Below, in pieces: positions 34,128 through 43,577 of a stretch of 64,000 nucleotides of DNA. The number at the start of each line of letters is the position of its first letter. Within the stretch, counting starts at the first letter, position 1. The notes beneath the pieces were generated by a model, which was not told the DNA's origin, did no database searches, and was given only the letters and a program-made list of their open reading frames with translations. Position numbers and translations under genes: made by a program. This DNA is from Bacillota bacterium (lineage in GTDB: Bacteria > Bacillota > UBA4882 > UBA8346), in contig JAEZJK010000050.1 of assembly GCA_023415835.1 (NCBI GenBank), positions 1-64,000 of the forward strand, given 5' to 3'.

Positions 34128-35216
34128 TTATTTCACCCTCAAATATAGCTGCCCTGGATAACGCTTCACTAACCCCCTGATTTCAAGTTGAGTTAAGGTT
34201 GAACTCACCGTGGCCGGGGTAAGGGCCGCTAACCTTAATATTTGATCAATATGGAGCGGTTCCCGGCTCATAACCGCGATGATTTTTTGTTCCATTTCAT
34301 TTAATACCTGATTATCAGCGGCTTTAAGCTCAGCTTTTGATAGTTGAGGAATAGCTAATTCAGACAGGATATCTTGGTAATTTTCAACCAATTTTGCGCC
34401 TTGACGAATCAATTTATGCGGTCCCTTGCTCCGGTCATTCTCAATATTACCAGGGACAGCGAAAACATCACGGCCTTGTTCCAGGGCAAATCCAGCCGTA
34501 ATTAACGAACCGCTATCTTGGGCAGCCTCCACTACTACTACTCCCAAACTCAGGCCACTGATGATCCGGTTCCGCGCCGGGAAGTTTTTGGCATAAGGTT
34601 CGGTTCCAAGTGGAAATTCCGAGATAACAATGCCTTGTCCCGCAATTTTCTCCATTAAAAGTTCGTTTTCGATTGGGTAAGGCATGTCCAACCCGCTGCC
34701 CAATACCGCGATGGTCCTTCCTTTAGCCTCGAGAGCGCCCCGATGCGCTTCAGAATCGATTCCCCTAGCCATTCCGCTAATTATTGTTAAACCTTGATTA
34801 CAAAGCTGTGAACCAAGCTCCTTTGCGGTAAAGGCGCCAACAGGCGTAGGGTTACGGGTTCCGACGATTGCGACCGCGATATCATCCCCATATTCAAAAC
34901 TTCCCCATCCATATAATACCGGGGGCGGATCGGGGATCCGCTTCAAATTGGCTGGATAATCGGAATCAACAAAACAAAAAATCTGAAACCCGAAATGTTC
35001 GGCTTTTTTTAGTTCCAAGTCTGGATCCCATTCATCACGGATTGTTCTATACCCTGCCAACGCTTTAGCGCCGATAATCAATCCAAGTTTATCTTCCCCG
35101 GCCAACCAAGCCCCTTTCATGCTCCCGAATTCCTCTAAAAGCTTATAAAATCGGGTTGGTCCAATTCCCGGGACACGGTTCCACCATAACCAATATTTAA
35201 GCTCTTCATTTTGCAA
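34128..35216 (-). CDS. dprA: DNA-processing protein DprA
   Basis: The 362-residue protein has an N-terminal SAM-like domain (VPGIGPTRFYKLLEEFG near residue 15), the Rossmann-like DNA-binding domain with GTRNPTPVGAFTAKEL near 117, SGMARGIDSEAHRGAL near 147 and SEFPLGTEPYAKNFPARNRIISGLS near 197, and a C-terminal winged helix (about 300-360). It loads RecA on incoming single-stranded DNA during transformation. A GTG at 35225 lies inside the ribosome site; TTG at 35216 sits eight bases after AGGAGG and is the better start. comFB elsewhere in the window also points to competence. Confidence 0.95.
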   Translation of the reverse strand: MQNEELKYWLWWNRVPGIGPTRFYKLLEEFGSMKGAWLAGEDKLGLIIGAKALAGYRTIRDEWDPDLELKKAEHFGFQIFCFVDSDYPANLKRIPDPPPVLYGWGSFEYGDDIAVAIVGTRNPTPVGAFTAKELGSQLCNQGLTIISGMARGIDSEAHRGALEAKGRTIAVLGSGLDMPYPIENELLMEKIAGQGIVISEFPLGTEPYAKNFPARNRIISGLSLGVVVVEAAQDSGSLITAGFALEQGRDVFAVPGNIENDRSKGPHKLIRQGAKLVENYQDILSELAIPQLSKAELKAADNQVLNEMEQKIIAVMSREPLHIDQILRLAALTPATVSSTLTQLEIRGLVKRYPGQLYLRVK

Positions 35217-35396
35217 TCCTGACACCTCCTACCTGTATTATTCGTGCCAGTAATTGCCATTCCTGCTTTTTATAGTAAAGAGCTGAAACTTTTTTAAATT
35301 TATCTTTTTACTTGCCAGCATGATATATGTTTTTGAAGGGATAATAGATTTAGCTGAGAAAAGTACGAGCCAAAACAGAAAAATGAGGTGTCAAAA

Positions 35397-35621
35397 GTGG
35401 ATCGCAGCGAAATTGACCATATCTATCTCTGCCCCCGATGCGGAGTAGATACGCTTCATTACGTTAAAAACCGCAATCATGGCCTAGTTGGGATAATCTG
35501 TTCCAACTGTAATACCCCTTCATTAGTTAAAAAAGAGGTTTTAACTTACCATCAATTAAAGTGGGAAGATGAGCTACGCCAAATTCTAAACAATCTTGAA
35601 AATCCATTTGATGAAAACTAA
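35397..35621 (+). CDS. Small zinc-ribbon-like protein, unknown function
   Basis: The 74-residue protein carries two CxxC pairs (CPRCGVD near residue 11, CSNCNTPS near 34), spaced as in zinc ribbons, and an acidic C-terminal helix. I do not recognise a family. GAGGTG lies six bases before a GTG at 35397, which I take as the start in preference to the GTG within the ribosome site at 35388. It is divergent from dprA and converges on the RNase J gene, with two bases between stop codons. Confidence 0.65.
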   Translation: MDRSEIDHIYLCPRCGVDTLHYVKNRNHGLVGIICSNCNTPSLVKKEVLTYHQLKWEDELRQILNNLENPFDEN

Positions 35622-35623
35622 AG

Positions 35624-37288
35624 TTAGACCTCCATAATGATCGGTAAGATCATCGGGCGCCTTTTCATTCGCTCATATAAATGCTTACCAAGGATTTCAC
35701 GGATTTGATTTTTGATAGTAGCCCAGTCCGAATATTCCGAACAGCGTTCTAAAGCATTTCTAACTTTTTCCCTGGCTTCCTCGATCAAGGCCTCAGATTC
35801 CCTTACATAGACAAACCCCCGGGAGACAATATCCGGTCCGGCAACTACCTGGCCATTCTCTTTATCAATGGTAACCACTACAATTAAGATACCGTCTTGG
35901 GACAATTGTTTCCTGTCGCGCAAGACTATATTCCCGACATCGCCTACGCCCAAGCCGTCAACGAATACTTTACCGGAAGCAACTTTACCGGCTACTCGAA
36001 TCTTCTCCCCGGACACCTCAATTAGATCCCCATTTTCGGCGATGATTACGTTTTCGCTATCGATACCCAAATCAACCGCAAGCCTAGCATGTTGAACCAA
36101 ATGCCTGTATTCGCCGTGAACCGGGATAAAATATTTGGGCTTAATCAGATTGAGCATTAGTTTTTGTTCTTCTTGGCTAGCGTGGCCGGAAACATGGATG
36201 CCTGAGACCGATTCATAAATAACGCGGGCGCCTTGTTTAAACAAATGGTTAATGGTCCGGGCGACCAACTTTTCATTGCCGGGAATCGCCGAGGCCGAAA
36301 TGATTACAGTATCGCCGGGGATGATGTTCACCTTTTTATGCTCAGATGTTGCCATCCTTGTCAATGCGGACATCGGTTCCCCTTGGCTTCCGGTAGTGAT
36401 AATTACGACCTGCTGGGACGGATAACGATCAATCTCATCCAAGTCAATAATTATTCCCTCCGGGACCCGTAAATACCCTAAATCCATGGCGATCGAAGCC
36501 ACATTGACCATGCTACGCCCGACAAAAGCGACTTTACGGTTGTGCTGAAAAGCAGTATCCACAATCTGCTGAACCCGATGGATATTCGAAGCAAAAGTAG
36601 CGACTATAATCCGGCCTTCAGCTTGAACGAATAATTCCTCAAAAGTTTTTCCCAATTCCCGTTCCGAAGGGGTATATCCAGCCTTTTCAACATTGGTGCT
36701 ATCCGACAAAAGCGCTAATACCCCTTTATCGCCTATTTCCGCTAGTTTTCGAAAATCAGTAACCCTACCGTCGACAGGGGTATGATCAAATTTAAAATCC
36801 GCAGTATGGAAAATAGTTCCCGCCGGGGTGTGCACCGCCAAAGCTACAACATCGGCGATACTGTGATTGACATGAATGAATTCCACTAAAAAATTACCGA
36901 TCCTGGCCTCGTCGCCGGCATGGACATTATTCATTTTAATCCCTTTGACTATATTGTGCTCTTCAAATTTTCCTTTAGCCAGGCCCAAAGTCAATCTGGT
37001 CCCATAGATCGGGACATTAATCTGTTTTAAAATATACGGTAACGCTCCAATATGGTCTTCATGGCCATGGGTTAAAATAATACCTTTTACCTTATCACGG
37101 TTATCAAGCAAATATGATATATCCGGGATTACCAAATCAATTCCGAGCATATCCTCATCCGGGAACATTAAACCAGCATCGATAACAATTATTTCCTTAT
37201 CATACTCAATAGCCAGCATGTTCTTGCCGATCTCTCCCATACCCCCGAGAGGGATCAGTAAGATCCGATCATTCTTAAAAATGCCCAA
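35624..37288 (-). CDS. rnj: Ribonuclease J
   Basis: The 554-residue metallo-beta-lactamase/beta-CASP nuclease matures and degrades RNA. Metal ligands are seen in LTHGHEDHIGALPY near residue 71, HVNHSIADVVAL near 141 and HTADFKFDHTP near 161; the beta-CASP part has VATFASNIHRVQQI near 230 and HVSGHASQEE near 358. The C-terminal domain ends at LPIIMEV. An ATG at 37318 has no ribosome site; AGGAGG lies 11 bases before TTG 37288, and the protein from there begins LGIFKNDRILLIPLGG as family members do. Bacillus has two paralogues; which this matches is not clear. Confidence 0.93.
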   Translation of the reverse strand: MGIFKNDRILLIPLGGMGEIGKNMLAIEYDKEIIVIDAGLMFPDEDMLGIDLVIPDISYLLDNRDKVKGIILTHGHEDHIGALPYILKQINVPIYGTRLTLGLAKGKFEEHNIVKGIKMNNVHAGDEARIGNFLVEFIHVNHSIADVVALAVHTPAGTIFHTADFKFDHTPVDGRVTDFRKLAEIGDKGVLALLSDSTNVEKAGYTPSERELGKTFEELFVQAEGRIIVATFASNIHRVQQIVDTAFQHNRKVAFVGRSMVNVASIAMDLGYLRVPEGIIIDLDEIDRYPSQQVVIITTGSQGEPMSALTRMATSEHKKVNIIPGDTVIISASAIPGNEKLVARTINHLFKQGARVIYESVSGIHVSGHASQEEQKLMLNLIKPKYFIPVHGEYRHLVQHARLAVDLGIDSENVIIAENGDLIEVSGEKIRVAGKVASGKVFVDGLGVGDVGNIVLRDRKQLSQDGILIVVVTIDKENGQVVAGPDIVSRGFVYVRESEALIEEAREKVRNALERCSEYSDWATIKNQIREILGKHLYERMKRRPMILPIIMEV

Positions 37289-37675
37289 TAAAAAAAACAC
37301 CTCCTGCTGTGCTTGCATCCAAAAACTATGTGACGGGAATTTTTCCGCTGGGTTTCCCGTAAACCCCTTTAAAAAACACCCGATTCAAATGCCGCACTTA
37401 ATTATATAGAATTATTATACCGAATTTTATCCTAGTAAACAAGTATCCCCTTGGTAAGTTTAGTAAAATTTAATCCCCATTTCACCTTGGTTTCTCCCAA
37501 ATAACCTAGGTTCATAAAATTAAAAAGGCCTCTGTCGGCCTTTTTCTTTCAAAACGGTCAATATTAATAGTATTTGGGCTATAGTTGAAAATGTCCCTAA
37601 CCGATAGTGAAATGGAAAACAGTCAAAAAGATTGTTTCATAGGTTATGGAAAATAGTTGCCATTAACAAAATAGG
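37289..37675. other. Intergenic region with the comFB terminator
   Basis: Besides the terminator at 37522-37545 and the RNase J promoter region, I see no gene or RNA here. Confidence 0.5.
37522..37545 (-). terminator. Terminator of the secretin-comFB operon
   Basis: AAAAAGGCC (37522-37530) and GGCCTTTTT (37537-37545) form a perfect stem with loop TCTGTC and T-runs on both strands. It lies about 130 bases past the comFB stop. Confidence 0.75.
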
Positions 37676-37954
37676 TTAACGAACATGATTGGGCTGTTTG
37701 GTGACGAGTTCAGCCGCTTCGATAATCATTACTAGGGCGTCAGCCCTAACTTGCCGGTCTTCCCGGGATAACCTGGCGAAAATTTCACCCTCGGGGCTCA
37801 CCGCATACCTGCCCTTCAATTTGGAGAGCGCCAACACCAATGTATCAGCGCTACAACGCGGGCAGCTACAATATTGGGGGTAATTTTTTTGAAATTCCTT
37901 GTAGACATCGACTACTACATCTTCCATGTAGTTTTTGAAGTTCATATTATCCAT
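37676..37954 (-). CDS. comFB: Late competence development protein ComFB
   Basis: The 92-residue protein matches ComFB: an N-terminal helix (NMNFKNYMEDVVVDVYKEFQ), then YCSCPRCSADTLVLALSKLKGRYAVS near residue 29-54, with the family's cysteine set. ComFB lies in the comF operon of Bacillus and related proteins bind cyclic dinucleotides in cyanobacteria; its role is not well defined. The ATG at 37954 is six bases after GGTGATC, and this site overlaps the secretin stop, so the two genes are coupled. The TTG at 37969 has no ribosome site. Confidence 0.82.
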   Translation of the reverse strand: MDNMNFKNYMEDVVVDVYKEFQKNYPQYCSCPRCSADTLVLALSKLKGRYAVSPEGEIFARLSREDRQVRADALVMIIEAAELVTKQPNHVR

Positions 37955-37969
37955 TATGATCACCGCCAA

Positions 37970-39694
37970 TCAAAATTGAGGGTTAGCTACATTCCCGTTA
38001 GACATAGGGAGAACTAGCGCTTGTCCTTCTTTGACTTTGGTTTGGTCATCAATTCCATTCAAATCCATTAAAACTTCGATGGCCAGCCCATAACGTTTGG
38101 CAATTCTCCATAATGTTTCTTTGGATTTTACAACATAAATCCGGTCGCTCGGCACCGGGATCACCAGCACCGAATCAACCTTAATCACATCGGAATTATT
38201 TAATTTATTTTTAACCAGGATTGCCGAAAGCCCTACCCCATACTTCTTAGCAATGCTGGTAGGTGTATCCCCTTTTTTTACAATATATTCGACATCAACG
38301 AGATCAGCCATACCATGGTTAGATCCGGCCGTAACACCTTGAACCTTATCAGGTTGCTGGTTCTCCGGGATAACTACCGCATCAAAGATTACCACCGGTT
38401 TATCTTCTTCGGGCTTCATTGTTTCCCCCATTGTTGGGGCAGTACTCATTTCAGTTTCATTCCCAGTAGGGCTGCCCGTAAGCGGTAACCCGGCCTGAAT
38501 ATTTTCTGCGGCATTGTTTTGATCGGCGACGACGGAAGGCGATTCAAGTTCATTTTTAGTTTTAACCTTTTCATCCCCATTTTCCAGCTTGGGAGTGATT
38601 AGAAGAATAATTCTTGTTAATTGGCTGGAATCCGGCGCAATTTTTTTATTAAACAAATTTTCTAAAATAGGATATTGAAAACCGGTTGCGGTTTTCTTTA
38701 AATTATAATATTCATCCCTTTGCATTATGCCATTGAAGAGGGCTGTTTCGCCGATATTCATGCCGATCGACGATTGGATTCCCCGGATTAAGGTTTGCTT
38801 TTGATTGGTAACCATTTTAACTGAAGTGTTAACCTTGAGTTGTAATTGCCCTTCGTTAACCATTGATGGGGTAAGGATCAACCGCGTTCCGCTTTCTAGC
38901 CCTTCAACTGAAAGCTTGTTCATATTCCCGCTGTTCGGTTGAGCCGGTTTGGGATGGTAGTCGCCTACCAAAACCCTGGCCTCTTGATTATTAAAACAGG
39001 TCAAACCAGATTTCCCGAGTAAAAACTGGTTGGTTTTTTCCTGTAAAGATTTTTGTTGTTCAACATTTAAGGTAACGGCCCCTAATTCAGTAGCCCTCCA
39101 GTCAGTTTCCAGTTGTAACTCTTTCCATAAAATATCCGGTACTTCTTCAATCAGGATTTCCAGGTTAATTGAAGTTTTTGACCGATCTAGCCGGTTAATC
39201 AGTTCTGAAATGTTTTGATGTTCAGCGATATCAGCAGTAACCGTCAACTCTTTCGTTGCATGATTGATTTTTATCCGTTCCGGAGGGATTACTGTTTGGA
39301 GCTTTTCAGCTACTAAAACCGGATCGGCGTTTTTTAAGGTATGAATCCTAGTTGAGCGGGCCGCGAAATTCCCATTTATAAAAGCTGAAGTCCCCACCAT
39401 TAAAGCGGAGGCATTAAGCCAACGGCTACTGTAACCATATCCCCGGGCCACAGTCCCGATTGCCTCCTTGGCGGTTACTCCATGCATTAAAGTTAAGGAT
39501 ACTTCACCCCGGACTTGACGATCCAGGATCACCCGAAAACCGCCGATTTCCGCCAAATCCCTGATTACATCCGGCAAACTAGAGTTGATATATTCCAAAT
39601 CCCGATCTAGAATAACATCATTTTCAGCTTGAATAACCGGGCAGATACCTATTATCATTAAAAAAACCAGCAAATACTTGAAGAATAATTTCAA
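37970..39694 (-). CDS. Secretin-like outer membrane channel protein with two LysM domains
   Basis: The 574-residue protein has a signal peptide (residues about 4-22), an STN-type N0 domain (LPDVIRDLAEIGGFRVILDR near 41 to about 105), an N1-type domain (IHTLKNADPVLVAEKLQ near 118 to 175), and a secretin domain to about 375 with GTRLILTPSMVNEGQLQLKV and the closing TRIILLITPKL. A flexible linker and two LysM repeats follow (VEYIVKKGDTPTSIAKKYG near 473; YVVKSKETLWRIAKRYG near 522). Secretins form outer-membrane pores for type IV pili, secretion or competence; LysM binds peptidoglycan. The start is TTG behind GGAGGTT. It implies an outer membrane. A fusion of secretin with C-terminal LysM is uncommon. 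Confidence 0.82.
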   Translation of the reverse strand: MKLFFKYLLVFLMIIGICPVIQAENDVILDRDLEYINSSLPDVIRDLAEIGGFRVILDRQVRGEVSLTLMHGVTAKEAIGTVARGYGYSSRWLNASALMVGTSAFINGNFAARSTRIHTLKNADPVLVAEKLQTVIPPERIKINHATKELTVTADIAEHQNISELINRLDRSKTSINLEILIEEVPDILWKELQLETDWRATELGAVTLNVEQQKSLQEKTNQFLLGKSGLTCFNNQEARVLVGDYHPKPAQPNSGNMNKLSVEGLESGTRLILTPSMVNEGQLQLKVNTSVKMVTNQKQTLIRGIQSSIGMNIGETALFNGIMQRDEYYNLKKTATGFQYPILENLFNKKIAPDSSQLTRIILLITPKLENGDEKVKTKNELESPSVVADQNNAAENIQAGLPLTGSPTGNETEMSTAPTMGETMKPEEDKPVVIFDAVVIPENQQPDKVQGVTAGSNHGMADLVDVEYIVKKGDTPTSIAKKYGVGLSAILVKNKLNNSDVIKVDSVLVIPVPSDRIYVVKSKETLWRIAKRYGLAIEVLMDLNGIDDQTKVKEGQALVLPMSNGNVANPQF

Positions 39695-39817
39695 ACCATT
39701 AACCTCCGTTATCTGTAGGCAACGGCATCGATCCCTAATGTGCCTGATTTACGAAAAGCATCAAACTTTTACATTATTCGTAATTTGATGAAAAAATAAT
39801 GCCGCTGCACCTATCTT

Positions 39818-40675
39818 TCATTTGAAAGCTGTCAAGGCGTCTCTCATAACTTTTATCGGCGGGTCCATCTCAAACCATAACCGAAAACTTTCAGCCCCTT
39901 GATATAAGAGTAATGAAAGGCCCGATAGTACGTGACAACCGGCATTAACCGCTTGTTCAACTAAGGTGGTGACGCCCCCGTTACGATAAACTAAGTCATA
40001 AATGAATAATTTAGAATGTAAAAATTGTTGCGGCACTAGTGAACCCTGGTCTTTCAATCCCACTGAGGTAGCGTTAACCACTAAATCGATGGAATCCCAT
40101 GCCAAAGCACTTATCTGATTAAACTCTGCGATGTTTAGCCGGAACCCGGTATCGTCCAAAACTTTTCGGCCAAGGTTAGCTGCATTTTCGATGGTCCGGT
40201 TTAATAAATAGATTGAATTTACATCTTCGGCAATTAACCGATATATTATCGCCGCCGCTGAACCGCCGGCTCCCAGCAACAGTACATTCTTACCGGCAAC
40301 CTCAAATCCGCCCTCTTCTTTAAGGGATCTCACCAAGCCGATCCCGTCGGTGCTGGTGCCGTATAGTTTTCCGTTCCGGTTGATAATAGTGTTGACCGAA
40401 CCGCTTAACAGGCTATCACCAAAAATTTCATCGAGTTCTCTCAATACCGCTTGTTTATGAGGGATCGTTACATTAACACCTTTTAAATCAAAAGCCCGGA
40501 TCCCCGAGATTGCATTGTTTAGTTGCCCAGGCTCAACATGGCATGGTATGTAAACACAGTTGAAACCCAAGGCTTGAAAGGCGGCATTATGCATTACAGG
40601 TGAGAGGCTGTGGCTGATTGGGTCGCCAAACACTGCGAAAACCTGAGTATCACCTTTAATAAAGAACGAATTCAT
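39818..40675 (-). CDS. aroE: Shikimate 5-dehydrogenase
   Basis: The 285-residue enzyme reduces 3-dehydroshikimate with NADPH in aromatic amino-acid synthesis. FGDPISHSLSPVMHN at residues 16-30 binds shikimate, NVTIPHKQAVL near 69 holds the catalytic Lys, and LLLGAGGSAAAIIYRL near 131 with NRTIENA is the NADP site. It follows yqeG-yqeH as in Bacillus. No clear ribosome site precedes the ATG, so the start is less certain. Confidence 0.95.
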   Translation of the reverse strand: MNSFFIKGDTQVFAVFGDPISHSLSPVMHNAAFQALGFNCVYIPCHVEPGQLNNAISGIRAFDLKGVNVTIPHKQAVLRELDEIFGDSLLSGSVNTIINRNGKLYGTSTDGIGLVRSLKEEGGFEVAGKNVLLLGAGGSAAAIIYRLIAEDVNSIYLLNRTIENAANLGRKVLDDTGFRLNIAEFNQISALAWDSIDLVVNATSVGLKDQGSLVPQQFLHSKLFIYDLVYRNGGVTTLVEQAVNAGCHVLSGLSLLLYQGAESFRLWFEMDPPIKVMRDALTAFK

Positions 40676-40780
40676 TTATAGTAATTTCGTCTTTTCCCGT
40701 TAAAATCCTTTTTTATTCAATCCGGTATCTACTACCGGACCTCGCCAATTAAAACCGGTTGTTTTCATAATATAGCCTCG

Positions 40781-41917
40781 TCAAGTGACAGCCAACGTAG
40801 GCAATTTTTGATCATTATCTTGCTTCCCAACTAAAGCCGGGCGAATTTCTAACCGGACACCCTCCGGGTACCATATTTTAAACTCGGTTGCCGTACCCCT
40901 TAACGAAATCCAGCCCAAGCCGGCGATTGCCACGTCCGTATTAGGGTTTAAACTGATAATCCCTTCTTTCCATTTCAATTGCGGGGAGCATTTTTTACAT
41001 ATTGCCCCAAGCCATGAAGGGCTATTGGTTAAAAGGCCGCCAATCTTGGAGCTATCGGTCCGGTGGATCTGTAATTCGGGAGCATTAAAGGTAATTAATA
41101 CAGCTTCCGATTCTCCCAGCTGAGCTATACCGAAGTAGTTACCGATGATCATTCCTTTTCCGGGTTTAATTCCCCATAGTTTATGGCCTAGTTTAACATT
41201 TGGCGCCAATTGGCTAGCGCATTCAGGGCATAGTAAATCGCCCATCCGGTCTCCCGGCGCCATCCCCGGCGTATCGATTAAGGTATTTCGCCCTTTTAAA
41301 ATGCTCCAATTACTCAATCCGAGGGTTGTTCCGGGATATTTGGATACGGTAGGGGCCAGCGAGGATTTTTCAGCCAATAGCATCTGTTTAATTAATGAAG
41401 ACTTACCTACATTGGTCATTCCCAACAATCCGATTCGGGCCCCGGAAGGGACCGCTTTCTTGATCTCCTCTAAGAGTATAGCCACACCATTCCCTTTAAG
41501 CCCACTTGCTAAAACAATGGCTTGCGGCATTTTGTGAAATTTGCCCTCTAAATATCTTTTGAGGTATTCGATAAGTTCAACAGGTTTGGTCCGATTCGGT
41601 ATTAAGTCCACTTTATTAATGACAATCAGATAGGGTTTATCGGATATCCATCCCGACCAAGCCGGCAGGGTACCGGTCAGATCGGAATAATCAGCCGCAA
41701 TCACCAATAACTGGCTTAATTCGATGGCTTTTTGAATGTTATTTTTAATCTGTTCCAGATTTGGCTGTATATTTCCTACTATACCGTAATGCTTTATTTG
41801 ATAGCATCTTTGGCAAACTTGGTTTTTACCGCGGACCATCTCCGGGATATATCCTGGCCTTTTAGGGTCAGCGCTTTGCATTACACAGCCACAACCACGG
41901 CAATATTCAACGGTCAT
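40781..41917 (-). CDS. yqeH: Ribosome-biogenesis GTPase YqeH
   Basis: The 378-residue protein is a circularly permuted GTPase: a treble-clef zinc finger (CRGCG near residue 6, CQRCYQIKH near 35), then NKVDL (G4) near 101, the G5 ASGLKG, the P-loop GMTNVGKSSL (G1) near 166 and DTPGM (G3) near 216. It assists assembly of the small ribosomal subunit. The start codon overlaps the yqeG stop by four bases (ATGA). Confidence 0.94.
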   Translation of the reverse strand: MTVEYCRGCGCVMQSADPKRPGYIPEMVRGKNQVCQRCYQIKHYGIVGNIQPNLEQIKNNIQKAIELSQLLVIAADYSDLTGTLPAWSGWISDKPYLIVINKVDLIPNRTKPVELIEYLKRYLEGKFHKMPQAIVLASGLKGNGVAILLEEIKKAVPSGARIGLLGMTNVGKSSLIKQMLLAEKSSLAPTVSKYPGTTLGLSNWSILKGRNTLIDTPGMAPGDRMGDLLCPECASQLAPNVKLGHKLWGIKPGKGMIIGNYFGIAQLGESEAVLITFNAPELQIHRTDSSKIGGLLTNSPSWLGAICKKCSPQLKWKEGIISLNPNTDVAIAGLGWISLRGTATEFKIWYPEGVRLEIRPALVGKQDNDQKLPTLAVT

Positions 41918-42420
41918 TTTAAGAACCCTTTCTTTTGAAATCTCTTAATTACCAATCGTTCAATTTGCCGAACAGCCCTGGTGCTTAAAAATTCGGTTGA
42001 ACTAAGCGGTGGTGTCCAAATTGTATAGAGTTTCATCCGGTTACCGCCTAAAATGTCGGTAAATAACTGGTCGCCAACTACCGCAGTTTGCTCAGGGTCA
42101 GTCCCCATTATCTCCAAAGCTTTCCGAAAAGGGGACTTACGGGGTTTTACAGCCCTGGATACATAGGGAATACTTAACATTTGAGCCACAGTTTCCACCC
42201 TGTGTTCAAGGGCATTTGAGAGAATACACAATTTGAAACCCTTTTTTTTAATACGGGAGATCAAATTAATCACTTCCGGGGATAAATTATCCTTCTTCCA
42301 TTCTACCAACGTATTATCCAAGTCAAAGATGATTCCCCTAATCCCCGACTTTTCTAATTGTTCTAAATCAAGTTCTAAAATAGAATTCGCCTGAAATTTC
42401 GGGCATAACTTCTTTATCAT
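41914..42420 (-). CDS. yqeG: YqeG family HAD-type phosphatase
   Basis: The 168-residue protein has HAD motif I as IIFDLDNTLVEW near residue 35, motif II in CILSNAL near 67, Lys in VKPRKSPF near 97 and motif III as GDQLFTDILGGN near 117. Members are small subclass III phosphatases; the bacterial substrate is uncertain, the fungal relative removes phosphate from phosphatidylglycerophosphate. First gene of the yqeG-yqeH pair leading to aroE. Confidence 0.93.
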   Translation of the reverse strand: MIKKLCPKFQANSILELDLEQLEKSGIRGIIFDLDNTLVEWKKDNLSPEVINLISRIKKKGFKLCILSNALEHRVETVAQMLSIPYVSRAVKPRKSPFRKALEIMGTDPEQTAVVGDQLFTDILGGNRMKLYTIWTPPLSSTEFLSTRAVRQIERLVIKRFQKKGFLK

Positions 42421-42440
42421 CCTGCCTCCTTAAGGATTAA

Positions 42441-43289
42441 TTATTCTAGTTCCGACTGTCCGTAATAGTAATATTGATTACAAAAATGGCAACGCACTTC
42501 GACCTGTCCTTGTTCCTTTAATATCTCTTCCAACTCCTGATGTCCAAGGCTTAGTAAAGGTCCTAAAAACCGTTCCCGTGAGCAGTCGCAGCGATAACTA
42601 AGGCCAATTTCCCCTAAAATTTTAGCGCCCGGTTCCAGTTCAGCGATTAATTCCTTCGGTGTAACCCCCGAATTAAGGATAGTGGTGATCGGGGGTAGCC
42701 TGTTTAGTTTCTCCTCTAAAACCCCAATTTGAGCTTCGGAGGCTCCCGGCATCAATTGAATAATCAGGCCGCCGGAGACTTTAACCGAACCATCGGGTTG
42801 GACAAGCACCCCTAAAGAAACAGCTGACGGAGTTTGTTCCGATTTAACAAAATAATAGGAAAAATCCGTCGCCACTTCGCCATTTTGGAGCGGCACCACA
42901 CCGTGATAAGGATTTTTTAAACCATAATCTTTAATCACGGTTAGTGTACCAAACCCTATTGCTGTCCCTACATTTAATTTGCCTGCCTGGTTCAGAACCA
43001 AGTCCACATGGGGGTTCTCCAGATATCCCTTAACTTCCCCCCGCCGGTTAGAAACAGCCAGAACTGTACCCAACGGACCGTCACCGGAAAATTTCACCGT
43101 TAATCGGAAAGGGTTATCACTCATTACCCCAGTGATTAAAGTTCCGGTTAATACCCTACCCAACGCGGCAGTTGCCGTTGGCCATGTATCATGTATTTTA
43201 CGGGCTGTTTCAACTGTTGTGGAAGAAAGGGCGGAATAAATCCTTACTGTATCATTACTACTGGTCGCAATTATTAAATGATCGTCCAT
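42441..43289 (-). CDS. hslO: Redox-regulated chaperone Hsp33
   Basis: The 282-residue protein has the Hsp33 N-terminal fold (GRVLTGTLITGVM near residue 44, GDGPLGTVLAVSN near 69) and the C-terminal redox switch, with CDC near 235 and CHFC near 267, which bind zinc when reduced. It holds unfolding proteins during oxidative stress. An ATG at 43343 has no ribosome site; AGGGATGG lies nine bases before the ATG at 43289, where the protein also begins to resemble Hsp33, so I prefer that. Confidence 0.93.
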   Translation of the reverse strand: MDDHLIIATSSNDTVRIYSALSSTTVETARKIHDTWPTATAALGRVLTGTLITGVMSDNPFRLTVKFSGDGPLGTVLAVSNRRGEVKGYLENPHVDLVLNQAGKLNVGTAIGFGTLTVIKDYGLKNPYHGVVPLQNGEVATDFSYYFVKSEQTPSAVSLGVLVQPDGSVKVSGGLIIQLMPGASEAQIGVLEEKLNRLPPITTILNSGVTPKELIAELEPGAKILGEIGLSYRCDCSRERFLGPLLSLGHQELEEILKEQGQVEVRCHFCNQYYYYGQSELE

Positions 43290-43343
43290 CCATTCCATCC
43301 CTAGCATAATATTTGTGCTCGCACTCGTGTCCGTAACCGTCAT

Positions 43344-43490
43344 TTACCGTTGGTTTACTTAGGGATGTTCCGGCATTTCCGATCCAGCAGCCCCATTTAA
43401 ATAATTTCCAACGGGCCAAACTGTAATTGATGTGGACGGCTGCCTAGCCATCGCTTCGATTGGATACGCTCACGGGCACGGTATTTTCCT
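43344..43490 (-). other. Possible structured leader or small RNA upstream of hslO
   Basis: On the minus strand the segment between the mltG terminator and hslO shows several complementary stretches: GGCAGCC with GGCTGCT, CCAATCG with CGATGG, and GGATCGG with CCGGAACATCC. It contains no open frame. I match it to no known riboswitch; it could be an hslO leader or a free RNA. Confidence 0.3.
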
Positions 43491-43495
43491 AGCAA

Positions 43496-43525
43496 AACCG
43501 GAACTCCGCTTCCGAAGTCCCGGTT
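43496..43525 (-). terminator. Terminator of mltG
   Basis: AACCGG (43496-43501) pairs with CCGGTT (43520-43525), with an inner ACT/AGT extension. On the minus strand GGTTTTGC follows. It lies about 50 bases past the mltG stop. Confidence 0.6.
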
Positions 43526-43577
43526 ATTAAGTTAATATTGTTTAATCAATTTGTGATTACTTATTACAACATTACTT

